This document shows, piece after piece, positions 10,917-21,937 of a stretch of DNA of 64,000 nt. A program made the position numbers and the translations under genes. The notes below the pieces were generated by a model. That model worked only from the letters and a program-made list of their open reading frames with translations. It was not told the origin of the DNA and did not search any database. Positions within the stretch are counted from its first letter, which is position 1. Every line of letters begins with the position of its first letter. This stretch comes from Phytophthora colocasiae (Eukaryota > Oomycota > Peronosporomycetes > Peronosporales > Peronosporaceae), in contig JAGKQI010000098.1 in the NCBI GenBank assembly GCA_018806915.1, positions 1,984,001 through 2,048,000 of the forward strand. The letters are read 5' to 3'.

Positions 10917-11352
10917 CGAGCCTGGATCCTAGGATCCGACCTCCGGATCCGAGGATCTTGGATCTGGATCTTGGGATCTTGGATCTTGAGGATCCCGGAT
11001 CCTGAGTCTCGGATCCCGGATCTTGGGGTCTTGGATCTCGAGGATCCCGGATCCTGGGTCTTGGATCTGGATCTTGGGATCTTGGATCTTGAGGATGCCG
11101 GATCCTGAGTCTTGGATCTGGATCTTGGGTCTGAAAGGATCCGCACTTAGGACTTCCGGATCCGCACTTAGGACTGCCGGATCCGCACTTAAGACTGCTG
11201 GATCCGCACTTAGGACTGCCGGATCCGCACTTAAGACTGCCGGATCCGCACTTAAGACCGCCGGATCCGCACTTAAGACCGCCGGATCCGCACTTAAAGA
11301 CTGCCGGATCCGCACTTAGGGCCACCGGATCCGCACTTAGAACTGTGGGATC
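10917..11352. repeat. GATCC-rich and 21-bp GGATCC tandem repeats
   Basis: Two repeat zones adjoin. 10,917-11,135 is a degenerate array built from GGATCTTGGATCT and GGATCCCGGATCC blocks. 11,137-11,352 is a cleaner array of a 21-bp unit, GGATCCGCACTTAGGACTGCC and close variants. The second unit resembles the 21-bp unit at 351-1180 (shared GGATCCGC..CTT.AGGAC), which places related satellites at both ends of the same retrotransposon. Confidence 0.9.
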
Positions 11353-11468
11353 CGAACGTAGGTCAGCTAGGCCAAGTGGGTCCTAACTGAGGATCCGCCC
11401 TAGAATAGGTACCCAGTTCCAGGGACCTGTCCTTATCATAGCACCACTGTCGCACGTCACCCATCATC

Positions 11469-13303
11469 GTGGTCGTTCTGCGTCGTATCCGGTTTGATTT
11501 GAATCCACTTCACCACATTCGACTGTCAGTCCCAGAAATCTGGAAGGAGATTTCGAGAAAGCAGACGAAAGCAGCAATGCCTCGGATGACTCCGAAGAAG
11601 ACAATCAGTTCGGGAGAGACACAGAACCGCCAAGGGTTGACGAAGAATCGAAGGAAGACTCGCATCCTAACAACCAGTCTACTGAAGGTGGGTCAAACTT
11701 GTATGTACATGTTATGAACTGTCCTAACGTGTATATTACGTTTATATTGCGCTTGAAGATGTGAACCAAGATGTGAATTATATTGCTGCTACTGATGACC
11801 CGAAAAAGTTTGCGGGGTTTGTATCGGACGCTGAGAACGATGACGATAATGATGAAGATCTGTCGATGGATACCATAGATGGTGGGATGGAGCAACTACC
11901 AATTCCGCCTGAAATGAAATTTGATGACCGGTTGCTGTTGTCACTCGGCGGTGCGTCGGGCGTAGTACCAGATCATTTTTCGAAGGAGCTGGGCGCAAAT
12001 GGCTATGTTGCCTTCGCGCTCTACGTTCAATCGTATGCGGGTTTACATCAAAGACAAACCCCACAAATGGGGCACGTAGTTGTTTATGCTGTGCTGCTTA
12101 ACTACGGCCTACTGTATTCGGTACGAAGCAGGCGTGTCCGAAGACACGCCTGCTTTTTTTTTTTGGCCCCTAAGTTGGCTTATCGTGTATGGTACAAACT
12201 AATATTATGTTATATTGTATGGTACAGATTTGAAGAATACTGTGGGAAAAAAGAGAGAGCAGGTCAAACAAGCTCAACGGATCACAAGTCCGGTCCCGCC
12301 GCTGTAGTGCGCAACCTGCAGCACGTATTCGGTCCTACTGCTCCACCAAATGGCGAAATGCGGCTCGTCGTCATGGATCGGTTCTATTCGTCGGTGCCTT
12401 GTCGATGCAGCTACTGACAATGGGCTTCTACTCTATTGGTACGGTACGGACGGATCGTCAAGGTTTGAATACGGAGCTGATCCCAAAGAAAAATAGGGAG
12501 ACAAGAAGAAGCCACCGAAAATCCCCAAGAACAAGAGTATGTAAAGTGTGTTCACTACTCAAGGATACTAGTAACGCCCGAGGAGGTGATTCATCAACCT
12601 ACTGCAGTACATGCAAGCTACGAACCTCATCGAAGAAACAAATGGCGTGGCGAGTCTTCCTGTGCGAGAAGAAGCGCCACACTGTGAAGGGTGCACTGCG
12701 ATCCTGCTTCGACATCTGGCACGAGTGCTGGAGTAATGGAACTCTGGCACCACGGCCGCAGCACCGTAGAAAAGCGGTCAATTCGAGCGCGAGCACCGGC
12801 GTTTCGCAACGAAAGAGAGGGAGGGCAAAGTGGTGCGGAAGCAAGTGATGAGTCCACGAGAGACCCCCGCCCGCAAAAGCAGGCCCGTCTCTCTAGTGGG
12901 ACGATAGTAAATTGTTGAGCACCTAGCGACGTCTGTTCATTTGTACTGAGTTTTTGTAAAGCAAAATACCACTCAGCTACATATGTTCTCATTGGTACTA
13001 TTATGCACTATCCTTTTACGTTTCTGTACGTCGAAGCTACGTCTCTATCACAGTCTCGCGCCTATTTTGTTGCACGACATACACGCTACACATGCAAACG
13101 TGTATAAGAAAGCGTCGCAAATTGGAGCATACACGATAACGCGAGTGCGGTCTCTCAATGGTTAGGTTTCTCTGCCGTCTATCCATTATACACGATACCG
13201 ATATAAAAGGAGTTTTGTATTAGAACCCTTACCCGCACATACACTTTAGACCACCTAGGGTTTAGGCTGCAAAGGGGTACGGTACTACCTCGTTCTCAAG
13301 GGG
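11469..13303 (+). pseudogene. Broken piggyBac-like transposase
   Basis: An acidic N-terminal part lies at 11,761-12,060 (many D and E residues). A core fragment follows (NLQHVFGPTAPPNGEMRLVV and MDRFYSSV, the second catalytic Asp region of a DDE_Tnp_1_7 transposase). After a frameshift near 12,400, a second frame continues with MSMQLLTMGFYSIGTVRTD. A C-terminal cysteine-containing stretch runs to 12,848. A CTCAAGGGG/TTAA sequence at about 13,297-13,307 could be the right end, since piggyBac ends abut TTAA. The left end was not found. The catalytic first half is missing or scrambled, so the copy is dead. Confidence 0.65.
12126..12164 (+). other. Perfect 13-bp hairpin followed by a T-run
   Basis: Positions 12,126-12,138 and 12,143-12,155 are perfect reverse complements (AAGCAGGCGTGTC) separated by the tetraloop CGAA, and a run of T follows to about 12,164. 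The shape is that of an intrinsic terminator, but it lies inside a eukaryotic transposase relic, where it could instead act in RNA 3' processing or be a small foldback insertion. Confidence 0.6.
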
Positions 13304-13659
13304 TTAAAAAGGGAGTGGGCAGCAGGGAATTGCACAAAGAAGAAGGAAGTTGCATTGGAGGACGAAGGAATCCAGAGTTAGCTGGCAAAACCACAAAGAT
13401 TCATATGAGACCGTTCAAAACAAAATCGTCATTTCTAATTTTATTACAGCAGAGATATGGCCGTTTGAAAACTTGGTGTGCGACTGACACTCAATTTCCT
13501 CGTTTCGAGAAAACGCCTTTAGAACACTTTGTGGCTGTTTTTGTTGTTGAAGCTGACGAGTTCAGCCAATCATTGCACAGGCCAGTTTGCTCCAGCGCGC
13601 GCGATATGGCTCGCGAAGCTGAAGCCTCAGCGTCTACTTGAGTGGGCGAGAGTGCACGC
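13304..13659. other. Intergenic, nothing recognised
   Basis: The only open frame (13,315-13,641, 108 codons, plus strand) shows no recognisable domain, has no family resemblance I know and lies next to repeats; I do not call it a gene. Confidence 0.5.
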
Positions 13660-14276
13660 GTAGTAGATGCATCAAAGGGTTGTGAAAAATAAGATTGTTA
13701 TTTAATTGAGCCCCAAGACTCGGGTCAATCAATAATTTGTTTGCAATTTTGTTTTCAAGCATATCATCGAGCTCTGATTGGTAGAAAACCACCTAGCCGT
13801 AACCTTAACCCAAACCCCTTGACGCTCGCTAAAGCTTTGCGAGAACTTTAACTACACCGCTTTCAAAGCGTGGCGCTTTAACGACGATGGCTTGTGAGCT
13901 GAGGTATTTCGCAGTTGGTGTGAACTCCTTCGTAATGGCATCAAACGTCCAATATAGTCGCATGTTTGGGTCTTGCAGAAATTCGCAAAGTGAGGAGACT
14001 GCTGGAGTGTCGAGCGCTACCTCAGAGCTGTCTCGTCGAATGTTGTTTACGTCGTACAGGCCTAGAAGACCACTGCTTGCTCATTATTGATGCATTAAGA
14101 GTACTCAAGTAGCTCGTGACTTCACGATAACGTGCAGAACGCGAGCTAAACGCCAGTGAAATGGAGGATTATTTGGACGTGATTGAGACCTCGCTCAATC
14201 AATAATTTAGTGTGTTTTAATTGAATTATTTGAAAGTCAAATTGTTTTTTTCACAACCCTGAGATGCATCCGCTAC
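13660..14276. mobile_element. MITE-like element with terminal inverted repeats
   Basis: The left end at about 13,660-13,692 (GATGCATCAAAGGGTTGTGA, then A-rich) is the imperfect reverse complement of the right end at about 14,245-14,276 (TCACAACCCTGAGATGCATC). Internally both sides also share CTCAATCAATAATTT-like sequence. The roughly 615-bp interior has no transposase-sized frame, as expected for a non-autonomous element. A target-site duplication is not clear, so the exact ends may shift by some bases. Confidence 0.65.
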
Positions 14277-14653
14277 TTCCGTCAGCAACGACATTATTAA
14301 CCGGTAGGCGATTGGACCGCTTTTGATTTGAACGGCGTTATGACTTGAGGTTATGTGTCACACATAATGTTTTTTTTTCCCGGCAGGATTTTGTACGTTT
14401 TGATAAGGTTCTAGTATTGTGCCTTGCACGCGTTGTGGCTAAACCACAGGCTAATTCGTTGTTTTAGCAAATCTCGAAGATGGCTCCAACGTGAAGTTAG
14501 AGCGAGACATCTTCGAATAAACATTGAATAGCTGTCTAAAGTGAAGAGTTAAGGTTATTTTGAGGCCGACTTTCGTTGAATGGCTGTAGTAAAAGCGTCA
14601 AACCCACGTCTAGAATACTCTAACACTCTCCTTTAGTCGGAGTTAACAGCAAG

Positions 14654-15766
14654 ATGACAATTTCAATTGACATGCGTTGGCGGTCTATCGTTCTAACGTA
14701 CCTCTACGATATAGACCTAGCGGTTGTAGCGTCAGTGATGTGAGTTTCTACACGGTCAATTTCGCGATGGGGTTTGCTCTTCAGGCGCCGTGGAAACGTC
14801 ATACCTAACGTACAAATTAAACGAAAGACACTGTGGCCTCTTGAATGCATCCAGTTTGTCAAAGGGTTTGTGGAGGAACATCCCTGTTTCTATATCGAGG
14901 AACTCCAAGAAGCTCTTAAGACGAGATTTCCTGCTCTACCCAACGTTTCAACTGCAACAATATGCAGAGCTTTGAGAACTTTGCGCGTGAGATCAATGTC
15001 AAACCGAACTAAGAGAACAAGGGAAAGTGTTCCGGCCGAAATTGATGCGTACTACAAGAAGCTGGCCTCTTTTTACCGTGGTCCCGAACAATTGTTTTTT
15101 CTCGACGAGACTGCGAAAGATGGGCGAGACGTAATTCGGCGGTTTGCATGGTCAGCAAAGAACACTCCGGCTATTGTTCGTCAGCCATTTGACAGAGGTA
15201 AATTATTTTTTGTTGTTGAAAAAAACGAATTCTAAATTATTTTGTGTTTTTAAGGTGATCGTGTTACAATTCTAGACATTTCTGATTTCATTGCGTGGGA
15301 ATCAACGCCAGAAACCTTTGACAGAAATCGATTTCATGAAGCCTTCCGAAAAAAATGTTGCTCCTTTGCTAAATCACTATCCACTCCCACGGTATGTGTC
15401 GTGTTTTTTTGAAAGCAACATTTTTCATATTTGACTAACATCTTCGGCTCAGATCGATTGTCATTCTTGACAATGCCAAAATCCACATGTATAAAGAGCT
15501 CGAAGAGCTAAATCCATTCGATAGGAGCTCTTCTGTTCTTCTTACCACCGTATTCACCTCAGCTAAATCCGATCGAAGTAGGATTCGGTCTATTAAAGCG
15601 TTGGTTGATGCGTCACGCGCACCTTGCATTTCGTTTTGATGCAAAACGTACTCTAGACGTCGCCATGCGCAAATGTATGGATCCATCAAATGAAGAAAGT
15701 GGACATCTGTATGAACATTGCGGCTATGAGAAATTTGGTCTGAATAGAGATGTATTTTTCAAATAG
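14654..15766 (+). pseudogene. Tc1/mariner (IS630-like) transposase, broken
   Basis: The gene starts at ATG 14,654 with a helix-turn-helix segment, but codon 30 is TGA (14,741-14,743). The frame continues with SISRWGLLF and a DDE domain: FFLDETAKDG (first Asp), IVILDNAKIHM (second Asp) and YSPQLNPIEVGFGLLKRW (Glu). Two GT-AG introns fit, about 15,199-15,254 and 15,391-15,451. A frameshift falls near 15,520, just before FFLPPYSPQLNP. It ends at TAG 15,764-15,766. The order and motifs match DDE_3 transposases; the nonsense codon and frameshift make it non-functional. Confidence 0.8.
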
Positions 15767-15789
15767 TTTTTCTGCTTCAAATTTCTAGT

Positions 15790-16570
15790 TTAGTTTTCCA
15801 TTGTCATTGCGTGGTCTTCATCAGCAACGTTTTCAGCAGGAGTTGTTGAGTCCAGATTAGGTCGAAAAGGCGGGAACAAGTCGTAGGGAGGCAAACCAAC
15901 AGCTCTCCGAAGCTCTAGAACATCCAAATCTAATGGGATAGTACCTCCATTTAGTCGACATGTAACACGTACAAATTGCCTTTGACCAGATTCACTCGGT
16001 CCATCCCTTTGGCTGTCTTGTGTAGGAGTGATTTCAGCCTGAAGAGGCGTCGATGCGCTGGAGTTGTGCGAACGTCGCGCTACTTGGTGGTTCTAAAGCG
16101 GTTCCTTCTGGTTGTCGTGTGAAATCGACCAATAACGCTGTGAAGCTGGCCCGTACGATACCGACGTTCCTTCACGCTCTAAAAGACTACTTATAGCAGC
16201 TGCAGATGCTTCAACACGCGCTTCTGTGGCGCGACGAATACCTGTTCTTGAGCTAATGCGCTGTACATACACGTACACCTCAAGTCGAAAGTCGCCTTGC
16301 CTAAAAAAATCATAATTAATTAAGCACATTCAATTCAACATCATTAAAAAACAGTTACCCATTTTTCCGACGACTTGCAAGCGTCCACAGCCGTTCAATT
16401 CGGCTAAGGAAGTCTTGGGGTGAAGTTGAAAGTGCGATAAAGTTTGCCTGTGACGTATTGGCACTTGGCCTCACCAGAATCGGTGCGTTCGCTTCCCACG
16501 TAATGTCTGTGGATACTGCCAGCTCGTTGGCGATCTTGGCTCGAAGAACGACGTATCCATCCCGAGGCAT
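15790..16570 (-). pseudogene. Unrecognised spliced gene convergent with the Tc1-like transposase
   Basis: Exon 1 (16,359-16,570) begins MPRDGYVVLRAKIANELAVS and joins exon 2 (below 16,300) through a 58-nt GT-AG intron that keeps the frame (RKNG to QGDFRLEV). The frame then reaches TAG at 16,093-16,095 but stays open afterwards, with protein-like sequence such as LNGGTIPLDLDVLELRRAVG, to a TAA at 15,790-15,792. It is therefore probably one gene with a single nonsense codon. A further exon upstream of 16,570 is possible. No domain is recognised. It ends 23 bp from the end of the transposase gene, so the two may belong to one transposon. Confidence 0.55.
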
Positions 16571-17843
16571 GAAAGTAAATATAATCGGTGCCCCATGAAT
16601 GGATCTGCTGTTTGTGTATGGCTACCCAATCTTCACCGTTAAATGAACCTGCAATTCGTCAGGCAAAGGGAGAGATATCGTAATAGCGCTATACAAAAGT
16701 ACCCTCACGGTACGCGTTAGTGCAATCTTCTCACTAAATAACGTATGATACGTACCGAGGAAGGTACGGCTCGACGCGTGCCACGCAAGGATGGTATGAC
16801 GCTTGTTAGAAGGCGACCAGCCACGCAAAGGTTTAAATGCGGCACTCCGTCACTAGCGTCTAAAAAACATCTTTTTAACGTTGTGTTACGTCCCTCTGTG
16901 GGAGAAACTTTTAGGATTTGTCGTTGATTTAGAGGCGCTATCCGTATGCCAAAACTCATGTAAAGCACAATATGTGTTGAGAGATAAGGATGCCAGAAAC
17001 GGAATCTACGTCAAATTTAACGTCTGTTACATCAATAATCGTAAAAATCATTTTTTGACGACTGCTCACGCCAACGGCCGTAGCTCGAGCACCAGTTACC
17101 TTCTGTTGGCGTACAATAGCTCAAAATGAAGCTTAGGATGTCTACAATACGATGGACGGCGTAACTCAAAACGAGCTCTTTGGCGTTAAGATTGTTTTTG
17201 TCTTGAACGGTCTCATAAAACGTCTGCAGACGAAGTGCAGTACATCTCTAGATGCGCCGTAAGTGGATCGTTCTGAAAGGAGTTGGAGCATCGTGCCTAA
17301 ACTTGGAACACTCAGTTGAGCGCACGTTGACCTCCCGCGCACCAGTACTGAGATGGATTCACTGCAATTGTAGATAGTTTATCGTCGCGTCTACATATAC
17401 ACTTTTGATAGTTGGGGGAAACACCCCGCTCACACAGCTCGCCAAATAGCACGAAATCAGTGGCAAAACTTGGCAGATAGAAGGTATGCTCATGAACATA
17501 CCCGCCTTGCGCCACCGAAGAGACACGCTTGCAGCGAGTGCACCTTCGCGATATAAGCACTAGGAAACAGCGCATGGGCGTTGCGTTCAAAAGAGCCACA
17601 GCCTTTGTATACATGGGCGGGGATTCTCCCTCCACCAAGATTTCGTCGTCAGGTTCGTATCTCCACCACAAAACGGGCTTTTGCATTCGAGCGTAACGCC
17701 TGTGAGAACTTTAGGGTAGATTCCGGGACCCATCTACCACAGATCAATAAAACTCAGCGGACGAAACGTAGTTCCTCTTGATCGAGTTTTACGTCGTCGA
17801 GTGGTCGGAGTATGCGTCAGTGAGCTGGTGGCTGGCGTTTCTC
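16571..17843. other. Intergenic, nothing firm
   Basis: There are scattered short frames only. A minus-strand frame at 17,312-17,686 (124 codons) contains several CxxC-like pairs but resembles no family I know. A minus-strand stretch at 16,622-16,720 might be an upstream exon of the neighbouring spliced gene. Nothing here is called. Confidence 0.4.
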
Positions 17844-18437
17844 TTAACCCTTTCGCGAGCCACCTACATTTTGTATAGTATAGAACGTGTTGTTAAACGG
17901 TGTTCAAATGGCACAATTTTCGCCCTTTGAGGAAAATACGGTACTATTGTCCAGTGAACAATCTTTTCAGATTCGTGATAGAAGCTTGCCTTGTATCCTA
18001 AAGAACACAAAATTCGTCCTTCCAGTGGCCTACGGTACTCTTCATGCAGCAATGGTATTGGTCATTTCAGTGCGACTATACAAACTAGCGTGTTATTGGC
18101 TAAAAAGCATGGCGTATTTTACGCAGGATAAATTACTTTGCGGGAAGCGCAGCCTTTATGGCCATGCAGAACCTGTGCGGTCGCGCATTGTGATTTGATT
18201 GACCTACGCTGCTCAAAGAGCGATGCTCCAAGAGGTGTGCATCTCTTTTGTTCGAAGTATACTTGACGTGCTCGGTCCAGTCGCTCACTAAGATTCTACC
18301 GTGAGATCAAATAACCTTAGTTTTATGCAACACATCAATTATCAAGTTTATATATTATGTATACAATGGATACCTGTATGATTTTTCCGTTGTGTGTGAC
18401 CTTCCGTTCTCGGCCACACAACCGAATTTAGCGCCCC

Positions 18438-21400
18438 ATGAGCACGCGAAGACAGGGAATCAAGCGGGGGAGTGATACGACGAAGAAGGATGGCAGGAAG
18501 CGCAGGCGGTCGACGCGTACCTCGGGGAGTGCAGCAGAAAGCACAGGAACGCAGTATACTGCGGATCAGTTCAATTCGGCGTGGGAAAAGTTGCGAAAAG
18601 CAGGATGGACGGCCAAACGACCGCCAGGGGGGAGCTTGGACAATCGCTACCGATATCTCCAACCAGGCGGTTCACTTCATGGGCGCGAAGGCGATGACTT
18701 CATTGTAGGTACCGACGCTGTCGTTCGGTTCGTACAGACGATGGTACCATCCAACATGGATGGGAAGTTAGAGTCAGGTTCGTGTACGAGGTGCGATGGA
18801 ATGTAGCTGTGTGTGACTGACGGCGTGCTGTTGCTACCGTCCCAGGCGGTGAAGCTGACGGAGAGCGAGGGCGTGTTGCCTCTCGTGGCCATGGACGTGG
18901 CCGAGGAGGCGCTCAAGCGCGTGGCCGCGGGCGGGGAGGACGTCACGCCGGCGCTGCACTGGCTGCCACAGCAGCCGTTCGCCGTGGCGACGACGTCACT
19001 TACATCAACTCGGACGGGGAGGACGTGCCGGTGTCAGGTTCGTGTGCAAGGTGCGGTAGAATGTAGCTGTGTGTGACTGACGGCGTGCTGTTGCTACCGT
19101 CCCAGGCGGTGAAGCTGACGGAGAGCGAGGGCGTGTTGCCTCTCGTGGCCGTGGGCATGGACATGGCCGAGGAGGCGCTCAAGCGCGTGGTCGCTGTCCG
19201 GGAGAACGTAGTCCTGGAAAAAGACGAAGTACTGCCGAGTCGCCGAGACCGGCAACTCCTCCCGCGCTGCTTCATGAAATGTATGTCGGAAAATATGTGG
19301 CGTTTTCACCTGCGAAGAAAGCTTGGATGACGAAGAAGGCTTACAGCGTGGTCGGTACAACTTATTTGGTTGGCAGAGTTTGTAGAAGGGCAAAGAAGGC
19401 CAAGGAGAAACTTCAAGTGCAATGGATAGAAAGTCAATTCGGGAATTGCGTTGAGAATCTCGGTGTGGATACGATTCAAGTGGGTATTGAAAATTACAAA
19501 GGGTTGTCAATGGCTTCGTCGAACTGTGCATGGCGTGAGCTTCTTGAATGTGGTGAGTCCGAAGACATTGAGCTTGATGATGCATTGGATCTCCAAGAAG
19601 CAGAAGTTTACGAAGCTTACGACCCGATGGAGCTGCTACCAACCAGTCTCGCAGAAGTGGAGGCTGTTCGAAGTATGCGGTTCAATCCGGAAGCATCAAC
19701 AGAGGCCCCGACTGATTTGTACCGGCATAGCGATGGATCCACGAAAACCTATCTTCGAGCGGAGCACAAACACATTTTCGAGCATTCGGCAAGCTCAAGT
19801 TTCTTTGCGTACATACCATTGTATTTCTGGAGACAGGTACTACATGAAACAAATGTGTACGCTGTGACATACAGGATCAGGACCACGAATCCGTTTACCC
19901 TGGAGGAGTTGATGAAATTTCTTGGCATTCTGTTCTTCATGGCTTTGAACGATAAGGGCGAGTATGCCAATTACTTGGGGACGCAGCCAGAAGACGTTAT
20001 ATTTGGCGGAAGGATGACGTCGTTTGATCGAATAATGACTTTGAATCGATTCAAGTTGCTGAGAAGATGTCTTAGCTTCAACACTTCGCCTACAACACTA
20101 GGAAAAGATGCAGCTGCACGTATCCGCCCTCTGTTGAATCTGCTAAAAACTACTGGCGACAAGTACGTGGTGGTGGGGAGAAATGTGGCGCTGGACGAGG
20201 CTAGTGTGGCGTGTCGCTCGAGACAGGGGCGCCACATGATCGTGTTCAACCCAACTAAACCTACTGGCAAGTACCATTTCAGACTGTATATGGTGTGCTG
20301 CTCTACCACGTGGATCTCGCTGAATTACAGACTACACTGCAATCGCAGTCTTCTGGAAGATCGACTGCAAGGTGTCGTTGGGACGGAGGAGGTGCAGAAT
20401 ATTAGTGACGAGCTAGAAGCAGCATCTAAAATTCGCCAGCATGTCCTTGAGGTGTTGCAGCCTCTGTTCAAAACAAACCGGGTTGTCAACATGGACAATT
20501 ACTACGCGTCGGTTCAGGTGCTTCAGGCGCTGCATTTGAAGGGGTTATATGGGCGTGGAACCATACGTAACAACAGCAAGCACTTCCCAGGTCACATCAT
20601 GCTGAACAAAGACGACAAGTGTTCTCGTGGTGATATGCTGCAGGCTGTCTCTATCGAACACAGCATGATCGCTGCCTCTTGGTGTGATGGTAGCATTGTG
20701 AACATGGTGTCGAATGCTGACGCATCTACCGTATCTACGGTGAAGAGAACTGTCGGGTCAAATGCACAGGAGTTTCCGGCCCCGACCTGTGTGAAAGAAT
20801 ACAACCAGAACATGCAAGGTGTAGATCGATTAGATCAAATGAGAAGTCGCTTTTCGATTGCCGATGGACACAGCTACAAGCGTTGGCACAAAAAGCTAGC
20901 TCTTGCGCTCATCGATATTGCGCGGGCTAACGCTTATCTCACGCGTCGACTTGTAACTGCAGAATCGCCCGCTCGTGATCCTCACAGAGATTTTATGACG
21001 GAATTAGTTGGGGAGCTTATTAGCGGTCGGTGGATGCTTGCACCAAGCGGGCCTGAGGATCGTATGTTCTACCGAAGGCCTGGACAAGAAATATATCGCA
21101 GCAGTGGAAGTCTTACTCCATCTAGTGTGGCTAGTCCACATGCTCGACACCCTGTCGTTGTCCAATGCACCCTGGTTTCGTCAAGACAAGTTTTCGCGGA
21201 TCGGAATCGGAAGCGCCGGCGCTGTGCTGTTTGTCGGTGGGAGAATCGGCGTCAAACGGAGGTGACCAATTTCTGCCATACACATTCTGTCTCCTTGTGT
21301 AGTGTGGTACATCAAGAGACCCCTGAGGAATGGTGCTGTCCAAACAGTACCTGGACGTGCTGGAGGAAATTTCACGATTTCTATTTGTCAAACAAGTTGT

Positions 21401-21651
21401 TCTCGTCCAGTGGTAATGTGAGACGAAAATCGAGACTTTATGAGCTTCGACGTGCAGCTGCTAGTGACTTAGCACTGAGTGGCGCCAGCGGCTGTACTAT
21501 CACTGCCGATAATGACTCAACGTCAACAACTGCCAGTGATTTACCGCCGGCTGCTGCTAGGCGAATCGATATGAATGCTGCGTTGACACCGTTCAGCACG
21601 GAGCCAGTTGAAACTTCCGTAGTAGCTGCAATGTCATCGGCACTTGTATAG
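18438..21651 (+). CDS. PiggyBac-family transposase, three exons
   Basis: Exons 18,438-18,777, 18,846-19,037 and 19,106-21,651 join in frame through two 68-nt GT-AG introns to give 1025 codons plus stop. Exon 1 is basic with a conserved-looking WEKLRKAGWTAKRPPGG segment. Exons 2 and 3 supply an RG-rich linker (GHGRGRGGAQARGRGRGG). The DDE_Tnp_1_7 core follows with ALDEASVACRSR (about residue 541), VNMDNYYASVQ (about 641) and GVDRLDQM (about 751), the expected three aspartates. The C-terminus is cysteine-rich (CAVCRWENRR, CHTHSVSLC; about 882-936), like the zinc-finger region of piggyBac. The enzyme would cut and rejoin the element at TTAA sites. Exon 2 with intron 1 is a tandem copy of the start of exon 3 with intron 2. 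Confidence 0.87.
18778..19195 (+). repeat. 260-bp tandem duplication of an intron-exon unit
   Basis: The sequence from 18,778 (GTTCGTGTACGAGGTGCGAT) is repeated from 19,038 (GTTCGTGTGCAAGGTGCGGT), with near identity through the intron, the AG acceptor and the first ~90 bases of exon. The duplicated exon is 192 nt, a multiple of three, so frame is kept and both intron copies remain spliceable on paper. Confidence 0.85.
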
Positions 21652-21937
21652 CAAGAACGAGGCAAACAACAGCTAGGCAAGCGTGGACGACCCGTTCAAC
21701 GCCGTCCTGGAGCAAGACGAACGCATTCACGAGACAAGGTGCTCACGGTCGTCAGTGCCGGCTTCGTCTGGACGACGCGGGTATCGTCATCTCCAAGCTG
21801 TATGACGGTAGCTAGCAGCGCCCAGCACCATCGGCACAGCCGAACCCCGCCTCAGGAACCAGCCGAAAGGGGCTCTTGGCCTCTCTTGAACTGCAACTTC
21901 AAATGCAGTGAGCCCAATACGACAGAAATAATGTTTA

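Noticed and set aside
10850..11325. Overlapping low-complexity frames in the second GATCC array
   Set aside because: Same reason: tandem repeats that happen to lack stops.
12126..12164. A bacterial insertion or contamination
   Set aside because: Flanking sequence is continuous with the piggyBac relic and no bacterial gene is present.
13315..13641. 108-codon plus-strand frame as a gene
   Set aside because: No domain, no supporting signals, in repeat-rich DNA.
17312..17686. 124-codon minus-strand frame with cysteine pairs
   Set aside because: Cysteine spacing fits no zinc-finger class I know and there is no other support.
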